Positions 21,330 through 33,467 of a stretch of DNA of 64,000 bases are shown here, piece by piece (the stretch's first letter is position 1; each line of letters opens with the position of its first letter). Both the position numbers and the translations under genes were made by a program. The notes beneath the pieces are model-generated. The model worked only from the letters and a program-made list of their open reading frames with translations, ran no database searches and was not told the DNA's origin. This stretch comes from Volvariella volvacea V23. Its lineage: Eukaryota; Basidiomycota; Agaricomycetes; Agaricales; Pluteaceae. The DNA lies in NCBI GenBank assembly GCA_000349905.1, contig KB722746.1, positions 432,273 through 496,272 on the forward strand, given 5' to 3'.

Positions 21330-24300
21330 TCATCGTCAGTGCCCAAGCAGATGTGTTTGCACACACTATCCAGATCGCGATACAAATGGACCTCGTTGCA
21401 TTGCCTATTGCGTCCGTAGCCGTCATTGTTTCGTGCTGTCTGGAGATAATAAACAGCACATTAAGCATGTGGCTGTGATTCGGCCGAGCAAGCCGTCTCT
21501 CCTTGCGTGACGTCTGTTTCGAGTCCAAAGCGGCACGCGACAACCGCATGGTACCTGCTGTGTGCTGTGTCCACAGCACTTGCCTTCTCTCTCTTTCTCC
21601 ACCACATACCGTGACTCTGCATAAGCACATCGTCTCTCATCGCAAAGCCCCTCATTCGTATTCGTCAACCACAGAACGACTACACAGATATCAAATTCGA
21701 TGTCTTCTCAAAGTGAGAACCGTAACGCTATTGTTAACGCTGAAGATGTTGAGGGTTTGCGCACCTCGAACGTATCTAGGAACGCGCTGACGTGAGTTAG
21801 GAGCTCAAGACCGAAGTTATACCCACGATGACCCAACCATGCATACTGAAGAAGGACAAGGTGCGTGCCAGTGGCTTTCTGAAACTGTTGTTTGGTAGGA
21901 ATAACAGCATCTATCCAGTGATTTCAACTGGGGAATTCCATAATCTAAGGACTGAAAAAAGAAGTGGTGATGGTATGGCATGTTCATTTAAATGAACCTG
22001 TATTGATCTGTGTACTTTCCCTCACTTAATTTTTTCTCTGGGGCAAATGTGAATGTTGGCCCAGAAGCAAGAATCATCAACAATGTAGGAATACTTAATA
22101 TTCACCAAGGTACTTTGGAGAATTCATTCTTGGAATTCTTGACTAATAATATTATGTGTGTATTTATCTTAATAGGACCAAATTTCTGTAAGCATAACTG
22201 TTATAATTAGAATTACTAAGCACTAAAAGCAAAAATATATAGTGGATAAAGGCAAACAAACCCAATTTAGCATACAGTATGTATATATTATGTTGGAACT
22301 CTAAGTCAGAATAATAAGAAAGTTATTAGGGTTACAGATTCTTTATCACAAAAACTAGATATTATTGGAAGAGAAATAGAGATTAATAATGCTGCTAATA
22401 TACTGACTTCAGAAGTACCCTCTAATTTAGCAATTTGGGGTGCTGGTGGTATTGGTAAAACCACTTTATCACAGGCAGTTCTATATCACCCAAAGATTAT
22501 AGACCTTTATTATCACAAGTGGTTTTTATCTTGTGAATATTATCTTTCTCCAGAGTACCTTTTGCAAGCATTGTTGTTTGTAATTGGTGGAGTTAAGAGA
22601 CCAGATTCAGATATGTTGAAACAACTATCTGTAATTTTGGCAAATAAAAAGCCATCATTATTAGTACTAGATAATTTTGAAACTTGTTATCCAGGTGGTG
22701 ATACTGCCAAAATTGAAGATATTTTAAGCAGATTGACTGCAACAGGTGTTGTTTTAATTATCACAACTAGACATTCAAGCTTTCCATTAAATATGACATG
22801 GAAAGAATTGTCCCTGGAGCCATTAAGTTTAGATTCTTCTACAAGATTATACTGCAGGGATAGTAAAAGAGATATTTCACCAGAGGGAGAAATATTATTG
22901 GCTAAGGTGGATTATATGCCTTTAGCAATTAAATTGATGGCTGAATTGGCCAAAAGGACATCAGAGAAATTATTATTAAAAAAATAGAATACAGATAGCA
23001 CAAAAATGCTTAGGCAACAAGGAGCTGAAGCAACAAAAATTAATAGTATTAACAAATCAATTCAGTACTCAATTGATATGTTGGATGAAAAATATAAATC
23101 AATATGTCAAGAGGTATTATACATAGTTGCATTATTGCCAAATGGATGGTTAGATGAATCTGACAAGTTACAAAAGTGGTTAAAAAATGAAAATGTTATT
23201 ACAGCAATTGAGATACTATGTAGTTTTGAGCTTATGCAAAATATCAATTATGGTGAAAAGTATAAATTATTGGCACCAATTGCTGAATATACCAAAAAAC
23301 AGTCATGGCAAAATGTTGAGCATTTCTATAACTTAAAGACAGAATATAGTGGAATAATGGTTAACTATAAGAAGTCACCATCTTGGAAAAGTGCAATAAA
23401 CTTGAAAAGCTATTTGGCAAACATGGAAGCACTAGCTATTATACTATATGGGCAAAATTTCTCAAAAAACACAGAATTTGCAATAGCAGTAATAGATTAC
23501 CAACTGGATATGCAACCAAGCTACAATTTGATTCATGTATTAATTCAGCAAGATGAGAATCTTCAATATAAATTAATATACTGTTTAATGCTAAAAAAAA
23601 GATGACAAAGTTGAAAAAGCCAAAGCAGAGCTTATAAATTTAATAGATAAAAGTAGAAATAAGAAAAAATGTGGAGATAGAAGTGAAGTGTATGCAAGTT
23701 CTTGGAGATATTGACAGAATGCAAAGCAAGTATACTGATGCAGTAGAAAAGCTTACAAAGGCTCAAATTCAATTTGATCATATTAGAAATCAATTGAGTT
23801 CAGCAAAATGTTTGCAATCTTTTGGAGAGATTGACAAAATGCAAAGAAGATACACTATTATAAAAACACTTATAATGGCTTTTATCTTACTTCTTTTCTC
23901 ACTCTGCTATATATATTTTTTCTGACTACTTTTCTTTTCTGTAAATACTGTACCTTACAACTTTTTTCTTCTACAACTATTGTTCATTCTTTTGATTATG
24001 TTTTCTATTGTACTTTTCTTATTGTACCCATTGTTCCTTTTACCATTTTTTCAATCATGCATTTTTCATTGTTCTTTTGCTATTTTTCTTTCATATTAGT
24101 TTCATTATCTTAGCTACTCTGTATTTACTTTGCTGCTTGTTATAAGCTCTTCTATTTCTCCTCCTTTTGGTACGTATTGTTCTCTGAGATGTATAATCAC
24201 TTTCTGTTTTTCAGCCTAAATATTTTTCTTGCTAGAAATAGACAAGTGTTCATCCCATGTACTTGAACAGCATATAATACCTTTTTACTAAGACTGAGTG

Positions 24301-24503
24301 AGTTACAAACCACTCTGATAGTTGCTATGGTATGTATCTGAGATCTAGTTTACTTCTGACAATTTTGCATTAGAGCACAAGCAACAAAATGGTGAATTTG
24401 AGTCAAAGCACAGTTCAGGACCAAGTCCAGGACCAACATAAAACCAGCACACTGAAAGAGCATTTATATGTCAACAACTAACATTGCCCAATACACCAAA
24501 CTT
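21330..24503 (+). repeat. Segmental duplication block, copy 2 (inverted partner of 1545-6070)
   Basis: Homology runs from the promoter (GATGTGTTTGCACAC, then GAGTCCAAAGCGGCACGCG) through the NLR coding region to the 3' flank ending CATTGCCCAATACACCAAAC. The 3' flank includes the empty site of the solo LTR found in copy 1. A 12-base tandem repeat (AGGACCAAGTCC) near 24413-24432 is specific to this copy. Beyond 24503 the two loci are unrelated. Confidence 0.8.
21700..23925 (+). pseudogene. NLR-like NB-ARC/TPR gene, copy 2, degraded
   Basis: It starts MSSQSENRNAIVNAED at 21700. The N-terminal motif exon is present at about 22026-22109, but its acceptor reads CACTTAA where copy 1 has CTATAG. Several short exons found between 5160 and 4667 of copy 1 are missing. 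The NB-ARC body carries the P-loop GAGGIGKT, LLVLDNFETC and MPLAIKLM. A Trp codon of copy 1 is TAG at 22985-22987, followed by the rest of the frame from 23006. The frame then breaks again at A8 (23593-23600) before two TPR-like units and the hydrophobic tail IMAFILLLFSLCYIYFF. The stop, lost acceptor and lost exons make a functional product unlikely. It is as AT-rich as copy 1. Confidence 0.8.
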
Positions 24504-25187
24504 AGGAGAGTAGGCCATGGCTAGCACCTGGCATATCCAAGTCCAGNNNNNNNNNNNNNNNNNNNNNNNNNNNNNNNNNNNNNNNNNNNNNNNNNNNNNN
24601 NNNNNNNNNNNNNNNNNNNNNNNNNNNNNNNNNNNNNNNNNNNNNNAAATGCAAAAATAGATGGAGCAAATAAAAAAAGTAGTAATGACTAGTGATTTGA
24701 GTATAAATATTAAAGCAGTATTACTGGAATAATATTATTTAGCTTTTTTCTAAGTCAAGAGCATCATTGCTTTGATAAACTATAGAGATATGACAATTTT
24801 GTCTAACAAAAAAAAAAGAAGAAGATACATAAAAATCACACACTAAAAAATGGCTAATATATATTAGTATTATAAAAATTTAGTAGACATATTGAAACAC
24901 AGAGCTATCAGCCAATCAGATTGTGAGAATTACAATATCTTCTCAATATATTCACTAAGAATATCAGCCACCTCTCACAGTATTAGCACAGGTATGATAA
25001 AGTTAAATGATATTTGCAATTTTGTGCATTATACATCAAAAGGTTGTATAGTATTTGAAATATTAATCACATACTTTAAAGATACACTGTATACATACAA
25101 TAGGTAATTTAATTTCCTTATACTCAACAACTTCATAAAGGTTATGTCAAATTATTCAAATTTTTTTGTATTGTGTATATTAAAAAA
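24504..25187. other. AT-rich intergenic sequence with assembly gap 24547-24646
   Basis: It contains the second 100-N gap and then AT-rich sequence without a credible gene. The gap lies where the duplicated block ends, consistent with repeats defeating the assembly. Confidence 0.6.
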
Positions 25188-25777
25188 TTGCATTACATTT
25201 GTAAACCATGGGAGATATCGACACTGCACTTTGCATATGGGCTCTACATATAAAATGAAAGGTTTCTCTTCCTTATAGCTAAGAAATATATGAAGAACCT
25301 GTAGAAATATTCACCATTTTGTGTTTTTCTTACCTAAGAATTGCATCACATTCAATAACCATGGAGCGCAAATTAAAATTAATATAACTATTGGAATATA
25401 CATAAAATATGGCACAGAATTTGTTATAACATCACAAGGTTTGATGAAGAATTGAATGAGTAATTAAGCATTCATGAGTGTAGTTGCTTATATATGTTCC
25501 ATTGCTCAATCAATTCTTCACAGAACCTTATGATGTTATAAGCAAATCTGTACGGAAATATATGTCAAATTAAATGGTTATATTAGTTTTGATGTGCGCT
25601 CCACGGTTATTGAATGTGATGCAATTCATTAGTGTGAAAAACATAAAATGGTTAATATCTCTATGGGTTCTTTATATATTTCTTAGCTATAAGGGAGAAA
25701 AATCTTCCATTTTATGTGTAGAATGTATATGCAAAGTATGGTAACAATATATCCTACAGTTTTCAAATGCAATGCAA
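25188..25777. repeat. Long imperfect inverted repeat (about 273-bp arms, 44-bp loop)
   Basis: The left arm 25188-25460 pairs with the right arm 25505-25777. By eye they are about 80-88 percent identical, with the best blocks being TTATAGCTAAGAAATATAT and ATTGCATCACATTCAATAAC. Arm lengths are equal, so indels balance. The arms are AT-rich and noncoding. It could be a foldback transposon remnant or a locus producing hairpin RNA. No flanking target duplication is evident. Confidence 0.85.
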
Positions 25778-25845
25778 ACTTTCATCAAACTCAGCCAAAA
25801 TATGAGATTACAAGCTCAGAACTTACCGCCAGGCACCAAAATCAG

Positions 25846-25902
25846 GCACAGCTTTTCTGGTCCTGAAAAGACCAAGTCCGGAACGAAGTGAGGACTTGGA
25901 AT
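25846..25902. repeat. 57-bp dispersed repeat with two small hairpins, copy A
   Basis: It matches 33468-33524. It contains GGTC...GACC and then a perfect 8-bp stem, CCAAGTCC (25872-25879) with GGACTTGG (25892-25899), around a 12-base loop. The identity of the parent element is unknown, but the structure suggests a conserved transposon terminus. Confidence 0.75.
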
Positions 25903-26491
25903 ATATATATATGTATTTTATCCATAGTTGAACAATGCTATCTGCATTGTGCATGAAAGACAATCCTAAGGCAATTCCAGAGATGTTGAGACACTCTGAC
26001 ACCCCTGTTTGACATTTATTTGCATATACGTAACAAATTATACATGAAAAATATACAGGACAGCGTTATATAAGCAGGGCGGGGGAGGTGGAGAGGACGG
26101 AGAGGGTGGGAGGGCAAAATTGGCAGAGAATGTTGGTTGGGGACCTTGGGCAACAAAGGATGCTGATCCGATTGCAGGAGATTGCCGGGGGGTGGTAATG
26201 GAACCAATGCCTTCTGGTGGGATGTCGTGGGAAATGGTTGGGCAAAGGCAAAAAACCACCAAGTTTTCTAGGACTTTGGTGGCGGTTTATTCGTGGTGGG
26301 GAGGAGGGCCTCAGGGCATTCTAACTAGACCTGCCAACCGGCCCATGTGCCCGCCTAACTCGACTGGTTACTTGGGCTTGGCAGGTGGCTGGTGAGTACG
26401 GGAGACGCGCGGATGTTCCGTATTTGTATACTGTATACATTACATAATCTATTAGCGTGACAATTTTGCGAGACCAAAAATAGAAGTCAGT
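25903..26491. other. Upstream region of the helicase gene
   Basis: The first part is AT-rich, and from about 26070 the composition becomes typical of the genome. Open frames on both strands near 26016-26395 are Pro/Gly-rich and unrecognised. The helicase promoter should lie in the last 200 bases. Confidence 0.4.
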
Positions 26492-28786
26492 ATGTTGCAG
26501 TCCCTCAGCAAGCAGGCTGCGCGCTCTGGACGCGCTCAACTCTCCTCGTCGTCTCGCACAGCACCGGCCTCCTTGCACACGTCGTCTGTGCTGCTCAAGC
26601 AGCGGCAAAGGTCGTCTTCGCGCCATGGTACATTCCCACATCGCGTTTTCTCATGCATTTTTGGGGCTTACAACTGGAGATAGATTTCGCCCCCGCAAGA
26701 CCCTCAGGCGGACGTAAATTAGCGGACGACTTGTCTGCGAGTTCCCGAAAAAACCGAGTTGAAGTTGCCGCGCCTGCTCGAGGACGAGAACAATCCAGAG
26801 AGGGCCGTGTGTTCAGTCGCGAAGAACTCCCCCACTTGAGCAAACCAGAACGGCGGAGCTCTGTCTCGTTCTCCACGCCAATCTTCCACCGGAACGAAGC
26901 CAGACCACGACGTTCGGACACTTCGCCTCCACCTGAGCGAGAACGCAGTTTGTTTTTCGAGCCTGGTACATTGGTAGACGAGTTCGACCACCCCACCTCA
27001 CTCGAACCGACACCCGGCGAGAACGACCCCGCGACGTCTACATCTCTTCCAACCCGATTCACATCCCCACCGCTCCTCCCAGGCTTTGTAGAATCCCTCA
27101 CTGACACATTCGGACCCAACGCCAGACCGACACCTATACAAGCACTATCCATCAAGCACCTGATCGCAGGCAACAAACCAAACACCTCGACTTCAGAAAA
27201 AGAATGGAAGCAGTACCTCCTCGCCTCCGAAACGGGCTCTGGAAAGTCTATAGCCTACCTGCTCCCTGTCCTCCAAGCCCTGAAAGAAGCCGAACTGTCA
27301 TCCACCCAAGAACCCTCAGGCCCTTCGCCTACGACCCACGTCCACGCCCCACGCGCCATCGTCCTCGCACCAACACACGAACTCTCCCGTCAACTTTCCG
27401 GGTTTGCCAAAAACCTCCTGCACAACGTCAAATTGCGCGTCCTGTGCGCGTCCCGTGCTAACACCAAGAACCGCGAGAACGAGGGGATGGGGATGGGACA
27501 GCACTCTGTTGACGTGTTGGTTGGAACGCCCGTCAGGTTGATGGAGATGATCAGAGGGCGGGACTGGGATTGGGAGAGAGCGACAGAGAGGGAGAAGAGG
27601 CTGGACGCTAGGGAACGCGAGATGGATCCTTGGGAACTGGCGAGCGAGTCTGAGAAGAACAAGTCCAGGCCCGCGGAGGCGGGGAAGACGGGACATTCGG
27701 CGATCAGTCTGAAGAATGTGGAGTGGGTGGTTGTGGATGAGGCCGATATCCTCTTTGGTCAGCCAGGATCTGCTTAAAAAAGCGCATGTATGCTAATTGT
27801 CCGGTATAGATCCCGATTTCCAAGAGACTACACTTCAACTGCTAGCCGACATCAGCGCAGCCCGAGGCACCCCCATCACCCTATCCTCTTCCTCCCCATC
27901 CTCTCCCTCCTCCCCCACCCGCCCCATCCACTACCCCTTCAACCTCGTCCTAACAAGCGCCACAATCCCCACCTCACTCTCCACCTACCTCAAGTCCTCC
28001 CACCCCAACCTCATCCGCCTCGCCTCCCCGCGCCTCCACCGTCTGCCCAAGACACTCAAGATCGAGTACGAGGGCTGGACGCATGGCGCGGGCGGCAGTG
28101 GGAACGGGAAATGGAGAGACATAGAGAGGAAGATCAGGGAGGTGTGGAGGGACGACGTGTACCAGACCGCCGTCGGTGGCCCTGCAGGCGCCGGCGCCGG
28201 TGCTGCATCCCCAAACACCAGCACACCGCTGTCAAAGGTGCTGGTGTTCGTCAACAAGGGAACCAAAGTGGAAGACTTGGGAGCGTACTTGGAGGAGAGG
28301 GGGATCAGGAACGTCGCGCTGACCGGGAAGAGCGAGGAGAGGAAGCGGGGCTCGAACCGGCATCTCGAGGGGTTTTTGCGTGTTCGGCCGGGGAAGAGGG
28401 ACAAATACAGGACCTCGAAGCTTTCTCCCATCGCCGAGGACGACGAAGTCTCTTCCCCTGCATCTTCCGCATCCTCGCCTAAGCCTACGAGTTCCTCGGC
28501 GCCCAACGACCCCAAACAGACCCCGCATGTGCTCATCACCACCTCCCTCCTCTCGCGCGGTCTAGACTTTTCTCCCGACATCAAAAACGTCTTTATCGTC
28601 GACGAGCCAAGGAATATGATCGACTTCCTGCATCGGGCAGGGAGAACGGCGAGGATGGGGGAGAGGGGCAGGGTGGTGCTGTTTGGGAAGATGAAGGGAA
28701 GGGGGAGTGGGAGGAACGAGGACGTCAGGAGGAGGGTTGGCGTGTTGGGTGGACCTGGCGGATTGAGCGCGGCGAGGAGGTATTGA
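26492..28786 (+). CDS. MRH4: Mitochondrial DEAD-box RNA helicase, Mrh4-like
   Basis: Exons are 26492-26627, 26684-27757 and 27810-28786, with splice phases that fit. The N terminus is Ser/Arg-rich and lacks acidic residues, as in a mitochondrial presequence. Motifs in order are PTPIQALSIKHL (Q-like), ASETGSGKS (I), APTHELSRQ (Ia), VGTPVRL (Ib), VVDEADILF (II), LTSATI (III), VLVFVNKGTK (IV), TTSLLSRGLDF (V) and HRAGRTARMGERG (VI). Mrh4 assembles the large mitochondrial ribosomal subunit. There are low-complexity insertions after motif III and before motif V (a Ser/Pro-rich stretch near 28441-28520). A decayed copy of part of this gene lies at 20158-20530. Confidence 0.9.
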
Positions 28787-28865
28787 GTGCGGGGGGGAGG
28801 GTGGTTATTTAGTTTGCGGTTGTGGTTTGGGTTTTCATGTCGTATAGATTAGATCAAATCTAATT

Positions 28866-29626
28866 GTGATCCCACCTCATGATGCTCTTGCAGCGAAGGC
28901 CGCAAGCTCTTGGATCCTAATATCTCCGAAGCAAAGCCTTGCCTTCTTCTCCCGCTTGACGTATCTGACTATTTTCGGTGTACGTGGGTCAGGACGGACA
29001 TCTGAGCTCCTTCCCCTTGTTATGGAGCTACGGTCTATGACGTTAATAGCCAATATCGACTTTGACAGCGCGTCCTTCAAACCGTGTGCGTTGCATAACG
29101 GATCAACTTGCCAGCTCCCTTCTTCAAGGAGACGCGATCGACGTTTCTGGCCACACTTCATTCCAACATCTCCACGCGCCCGCTCTTCTCTGATGACGAA
29201 AAAGAGCAGAAAGATTCATTCGGAGAGATCCTCTGCTCCCTTGCGTGTTTCTTGTTTCCTCGCTCGTTTGTCTCCCTCACCCTCAACATTCCCGCGCGGC
29301 AGTTGGCCACCTTGGATCCCTGGTCGGCGGAAGACGCTAGAGCTCTCTTCGGCATGGAAGGGAGTGTATTAGTGTTGGAAGAGTTGAATGTTAATGTGAT
29401 CCAGGAATATATTGACTCAAGAGCTCGTAGCAGAGAGCCTATTAAGCTCGATGCTGATTCAAATAGTCGGAGGCTGGCGAAGAGAATATGGGAACAGACG
29501 ACAAAAGAAGTATGTCAGGATGAGGATACTAATATTAGGGTATATAGATCGTACCTTGATTTTATACTCCACCTGGAGGAGTGCAGTGCTCAGGATTCGA
29601 CTTCAATCTGTTTGGATTGGAAATGA
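28866..29626 (+). pseudogene. F-box-like family relic, C-terminal half
   Basis: Fragments in three frames resemble the second half of the family. FFSRLTYLTIFGVRGSGRTS parallels MFSHVTHLTILGALAWIDK. FVSLTLNIPARQLATLDPWS parallels FTSLTLNVPAHRLVRPDCWS. VLEELNVNVIQEYIDS is followed by a weak end signature, RVYRSYLDFILHL. No F-box half is present and the frame is broken near 29160. It sits 80 bases past the helicase stop codon. Confidence 0.75.
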
Positions 29627-30101
29627 ATTAAATATAGGAGCTGAAAGACTTGACAAACTGAGTGACAAGTGAGGAAAAACTAGAGCAGCTTGGCAATCCT
29701 GATTGAGGTAAACATACTGTGCCTTCGAGGCTATTATCAAATAGGAAGAACAATATCAATTGCAGACATAACAAGACAAGTTTGGCGACAGTTAGAGACA
29801 CAAGAGACAGGACAAGGAGGGGAAATACATAGAAGGCGACATAAGTAGTGCCACATAATACAGGGAGGGGATGCACCTATAACATAATGTAGGCGATTAC
29901 ACTCAACGATATTCCAGATCTGGTGAGGGGGAGAGTTAGAATGAAAGGTTGTGGGAGTGACAGACTTTGAGAAAGCCGAAACAGAGAAAGTCAACAAAAA
30001 CAGTGGCAACGCGAGGAGAAATATAACGTGTATGCATGTTGAACCAATTATTCCCATTGTGTCATTAGGGAAAACAACTTGTTTGCGTGCGCCATTGGCG
30101 G
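29627..30101. other. Intergenic, probably 3' UTR of the zinc-finger gene
   Basis: About 475 bases without a convincing frame or repeat. Confidence 0.4.
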
Positions 30102-31806
30102 TCAATCAGAGCTAGTGGCCCGTCCAAAATATTGTACTTCCTCTCCAGAGTGGTTGAACAGGAACTGGTCGAAAATTGAACCTAAAGCCTCGAAGGGTAA
30201 TCCGTCGATAGTGGTGTCGAAATCGTCGGTAAAATTGGTGTGTGTGGGTGCATCTGGTACAGCAGCAGCAATATTGTCGACGAGAGGATAATGAGCGGTA
30301 TCAGCCAAGTTGAAGTTGTATGCGCTGATAGGGAATGAATCCGTCGTGCTGAACGTGAAATTGAATGGGAAATAATCAGGGGGTAGGCCATCAGATTGAT
30401 TAACATCGTTGCCTGTATCGGCGGGATTGTTGGCTGCGTTATTAACTGTAGTGAAGTACGGATTATAGCTATCGATGTAGGTGTGGGTATTAATACCGTT
30501 GGATTCATGATTTGAGGTGTATTCTTCTGTATCCGGAAATCCCAAGAATTCAGACTCGAACAAAGCTTGAGCGAGGCAAGTGTGTTGGTCGATTTGTGGC
30601 ACGGATGGTAAGGCCGCGTCACCGGTTCCTGATGACCATGAATAGTTACTGGCGTTCAGTGCGGGAATAGGGTGAGGTGGAGTTGAGGTCTGTGTGTTGG
30701 GGCCGTTCCAATCCTGCGTGTAGACAGTGGAAGGTGCTTGAGTATTGTTATAGTTGGAACGATCAACCAGAGGAGCAGAGACGGGGAGAGCCAAGCTAGT
30801 GGGTGAAGGTGAAGGAGGTGCTGGAGTAGGTGCAACGTTGACAATTGTGTGCTTGGCCCTAGCCTGAGCGCGAGTTCCAGATCCCCTCTTGCGTTTAGTG
30901 CTGGTCCTATTCACAGCGACGTCGGTGGTAGGGATAGAGTCCGTGGCATCGTTATTAGAGTCCGTGTTGTTGGTGTTTTCCGAAGTGTGCGATTGTTCAA
31001 CAGGTTGTTCAGGGGCAGGGGTAGATACGGAAGACTGTGTGGTGCAAGAATCGGAAGATGAGGGACCAGAGGGACCGGGGGACGCGGCAGATGCAGGTGT
31101 ATTGACATGCTCAGCAGTGGCATTCAAACCGCCGTCAACCTCATCTGTGGCATCTGTGTCTTCACTTTTGTCATCAACGGGGGCAGATAGTTGACGGCGT
31201 GCGGGAAGTGGAATGGTAGGCCTTTGGGACTCATAGACAGCATCCACATCCTGGATGTATGCATCAACAATAGGATCCTCGATCCTATTCCATCTACCAT
31301 CCTCCAAACCCTCCCAGTCTATGAACCTTCTTTCCTTGTTAATAACGACGTCTTCAGGATTTGCAAGGCCGCGGTAGTAGTGATGCACGTCAAGGTGGTG
31401 GACATTGAGGGCCTTTGGGCAAATGAATGAATGATAGCAAAAGCGACAACGATACACGCGTTCTTTGGTGCTGAATAAAAATAATGCCACCTGAGTTCCG
31501 GACTCTGGGTGCGTAGAAGAGATAATATGGCTTACTGTGTGCGCATATGGACCTTGAAATTAGATGGCTGTGTTGAAGAAAAAGAGCACGAGAGGAAGAA
31601 GCATGGGTATAGCCTATGAGAGGTGGTAGTGGTGGTGGAGTTGGCGGTGAGTGGGTGATTAACGATGATGTAGGGATGTGGCAATATGATACTCACTTTG
31701 GATTAGGGTTGTGCATGGTATCGATGTGTCGCTTCAAATCTGACCGCCTTGTAAAGGAAGACTCGCATTGAGTGCATGGCACCCGCGTCCCAGTTTTTTT
31801 AGACAT
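30102..31806 (-). CDS. C2H2 zinc-finger protein, putative transcription factor
   Basis: Exon 1 (31806-31697) starts MSKKTGTRVPCTQCESSF and contains a classic finger, CTQCESSFTRRSDLKRHIDTMH. Exon 2 begins at 31470 after the acceptor TTTTTATTCAG and encodes a second finger (YRCRFCYHSFICPKALNVHH). After the fingers come an acidic Ser/Thr/Asn-rich region, a basic patch STKRKRGSGTRAQARAKH that may be a nuclear localisation signal, and a long Asp/Phe/Tyr-rich tail (DDFDTTIDGLPFEALGSIF) that looks like an activation domain. It is about 490 residues. The target genes are unknown. The intron of about 226 bases is long for this genome, so an extra exon could be hidden inside it. Confidence 0.78.
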
Positions 31807-33234
31807 TTTGCAGATGTTAAATCGAGCAAAGGAAGAGGCCTAGAAAATTGGTGGAAGAAGGATGAGATGGAGGAATGCGAGGTGCGCTATATATATAAAG
31901 GAGATTAATGATTATCGGGAAAATATTTAAAAAAAAGGCCGAGACCGTATATTGAAAGAAGGATGCAATAGCATATTCAAAGGATTTCGCTGTTCTCAGT
32001 GTTCTGTATTGAATTGCAGGGTCGATATGAGTGCTTGGTAGCTGGGATATGTGGTCGAAGTTGGCGCGCTTACCCGATCGGGCTGATATCCTAGGGGTGA
32101 TTGCGTCACTCTGTAGGCCACTGGGATACAGTACAAAGAGGTTGACCATATCACGGAACTCGGTAAATTTCCACGATATATTGCAGCACGTTGTACGAGT
32201 TTCAGCAAGACCGAGACGGCTAGGGCATGCCTTTTGCACATGTGTCCATTGGCATTAGCATATATGGGAGTTATGGATGAAAGAGCTTTGGTTTCATACC
32301 TGTTAGAACCTTGATAGAGGTCAACTGCATAATTAATTATGCTTACCGACTTGATGGTCACTCTATTCACCCGTAGAGTGTCGTTGGTTAGAGATAAGGC
32401 TCTACTGAGATCTATGCCAGTGGATATATCCAACACCATGCATACCAAGCGTGTTTCACCGAAGCTAGAGATTGTGAATATGTGAATTAGTTCCAAGACC
32501 ACTGGTAGCTGGCCTCATAAAGATAATCACAGATTTACCAATAAGTTTGGAATAGCATGAAATGCAACGTCGTCGTTGAATCCCAGTCTGAAGGTCCTCC
32601 GTGAGAGCAGAAACACTGCCCGAAAGTGACGCCTTCCTCAGAGCAGGATGAACGGACATATTTTGATGCAATGGAGTTTCTAGGGAGCACAAAATGCAAG
32701 ACAAGAAGCATTATTTTCATTCCAAGATTCTGTGATTTGAAGAAACCACACGCGATGGGGTGTATCCATTGAGCTAAGCATCAGCAATAGTCGAGACAAG
32801 TTTGATCTGCTGCAAGATGAGGATGTAGAGTAGACGATCGACGGATTCTGTCCGTCAATTTTCATGATATGGTTGTCAGCTGTATGCTCCGATAAATGGG
32901 GAGAGCAGTACCATTGACCAACTGTATTAGGTTGTTGAGGAGAGCCAGCAGATTTTGAAGATTCAGTCCCGTTGCCAGCACGGTTTCAAGTTGTGAAGAA
33001 TATAATAGCCTAGAAATCAAGAATTTGCTAGCGATTGCCGCCTTGTGCAGGATGCTGTACCCCCTGAAATTTCCAATGAGTGCGTCATCCCGGAACAGCA
33101 CATTCAACAGCCTTTTGCGACGCCGTACAATGCGTTATCTCTAGCAAGTCCAGAGGAGCCCGAGGGTATGTTGCAAAACAAGTCGGCGGTTTTTTTATTT
33201 GACCATGCTTGGACTCGGCGACGCGCGTATTGCC
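31807..33234. other. Degraded interval with an unassigned minus-strand gene fragment
   Basis: Minus-strand frames (31817-32239, 31996-32502, 32465-32704, 32862-33107) look like pieces of one broken gene, but I do not recognise it. A stretch near 32020-32140 (FVLYPSG...TPRISARSG) resembles one at 34560-34680 (FVLYSSG...MTPRILAQLGE), suggesting two related relics. Confidence 0.4.
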
Positions 33235-33467
33235 TGATGACGCTAAATGTGTTGAACCCGCTTCCATTCGAGGAACTCCACAATAGGTATAGTCCTTTCA
33301 ATGCGAGTACTCTCGCGTCTTCAACCTGGATCCCATATTATATCTCTCGAGATTTGCTGGTAACTCATCGCAACGACAACGTGCTCTGCCTTCTCACGCA
33401 TCTTGCACCAACGCCCTCCTATCATATAATCCGGAACGAGGCAAGTACGGAATTGCCCTGTATACTT
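33235..33467 (+). pseudogene. F-box-like family relic, N-terminal fragment
   Basis: The frame encodes MTLNVLNPLPFEELHNRYSP, then STLASSTWIPYYISRDLLVTHRND and LLTHLAPTP. This follows the family pattern LNTCALVSSSWNS...FRDLLVTHDNH...LLTHPLAT of the gene at 17191. It is only about 75 codons long and ends where the 57-bp repeat begins, so the family homology is truncated there. Confidence 0.65.

Noticed and set aside
21022..21630. Minus-strand 202-codon frame with hydrophobic stretches
   Set aside because: It overlaps the duplicated NLR promoter, is not conserved as a frame in copy 1, and resembles no known membrane protein.
25872..25902. Helitron 3' terminus (hairpin followed by CTRR)
   Set aside because: Copy B happens to be followed by CTAG, but copy A is followed by an AT repeat. 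No 5' TC border or Rep/helicase sequence was seen.
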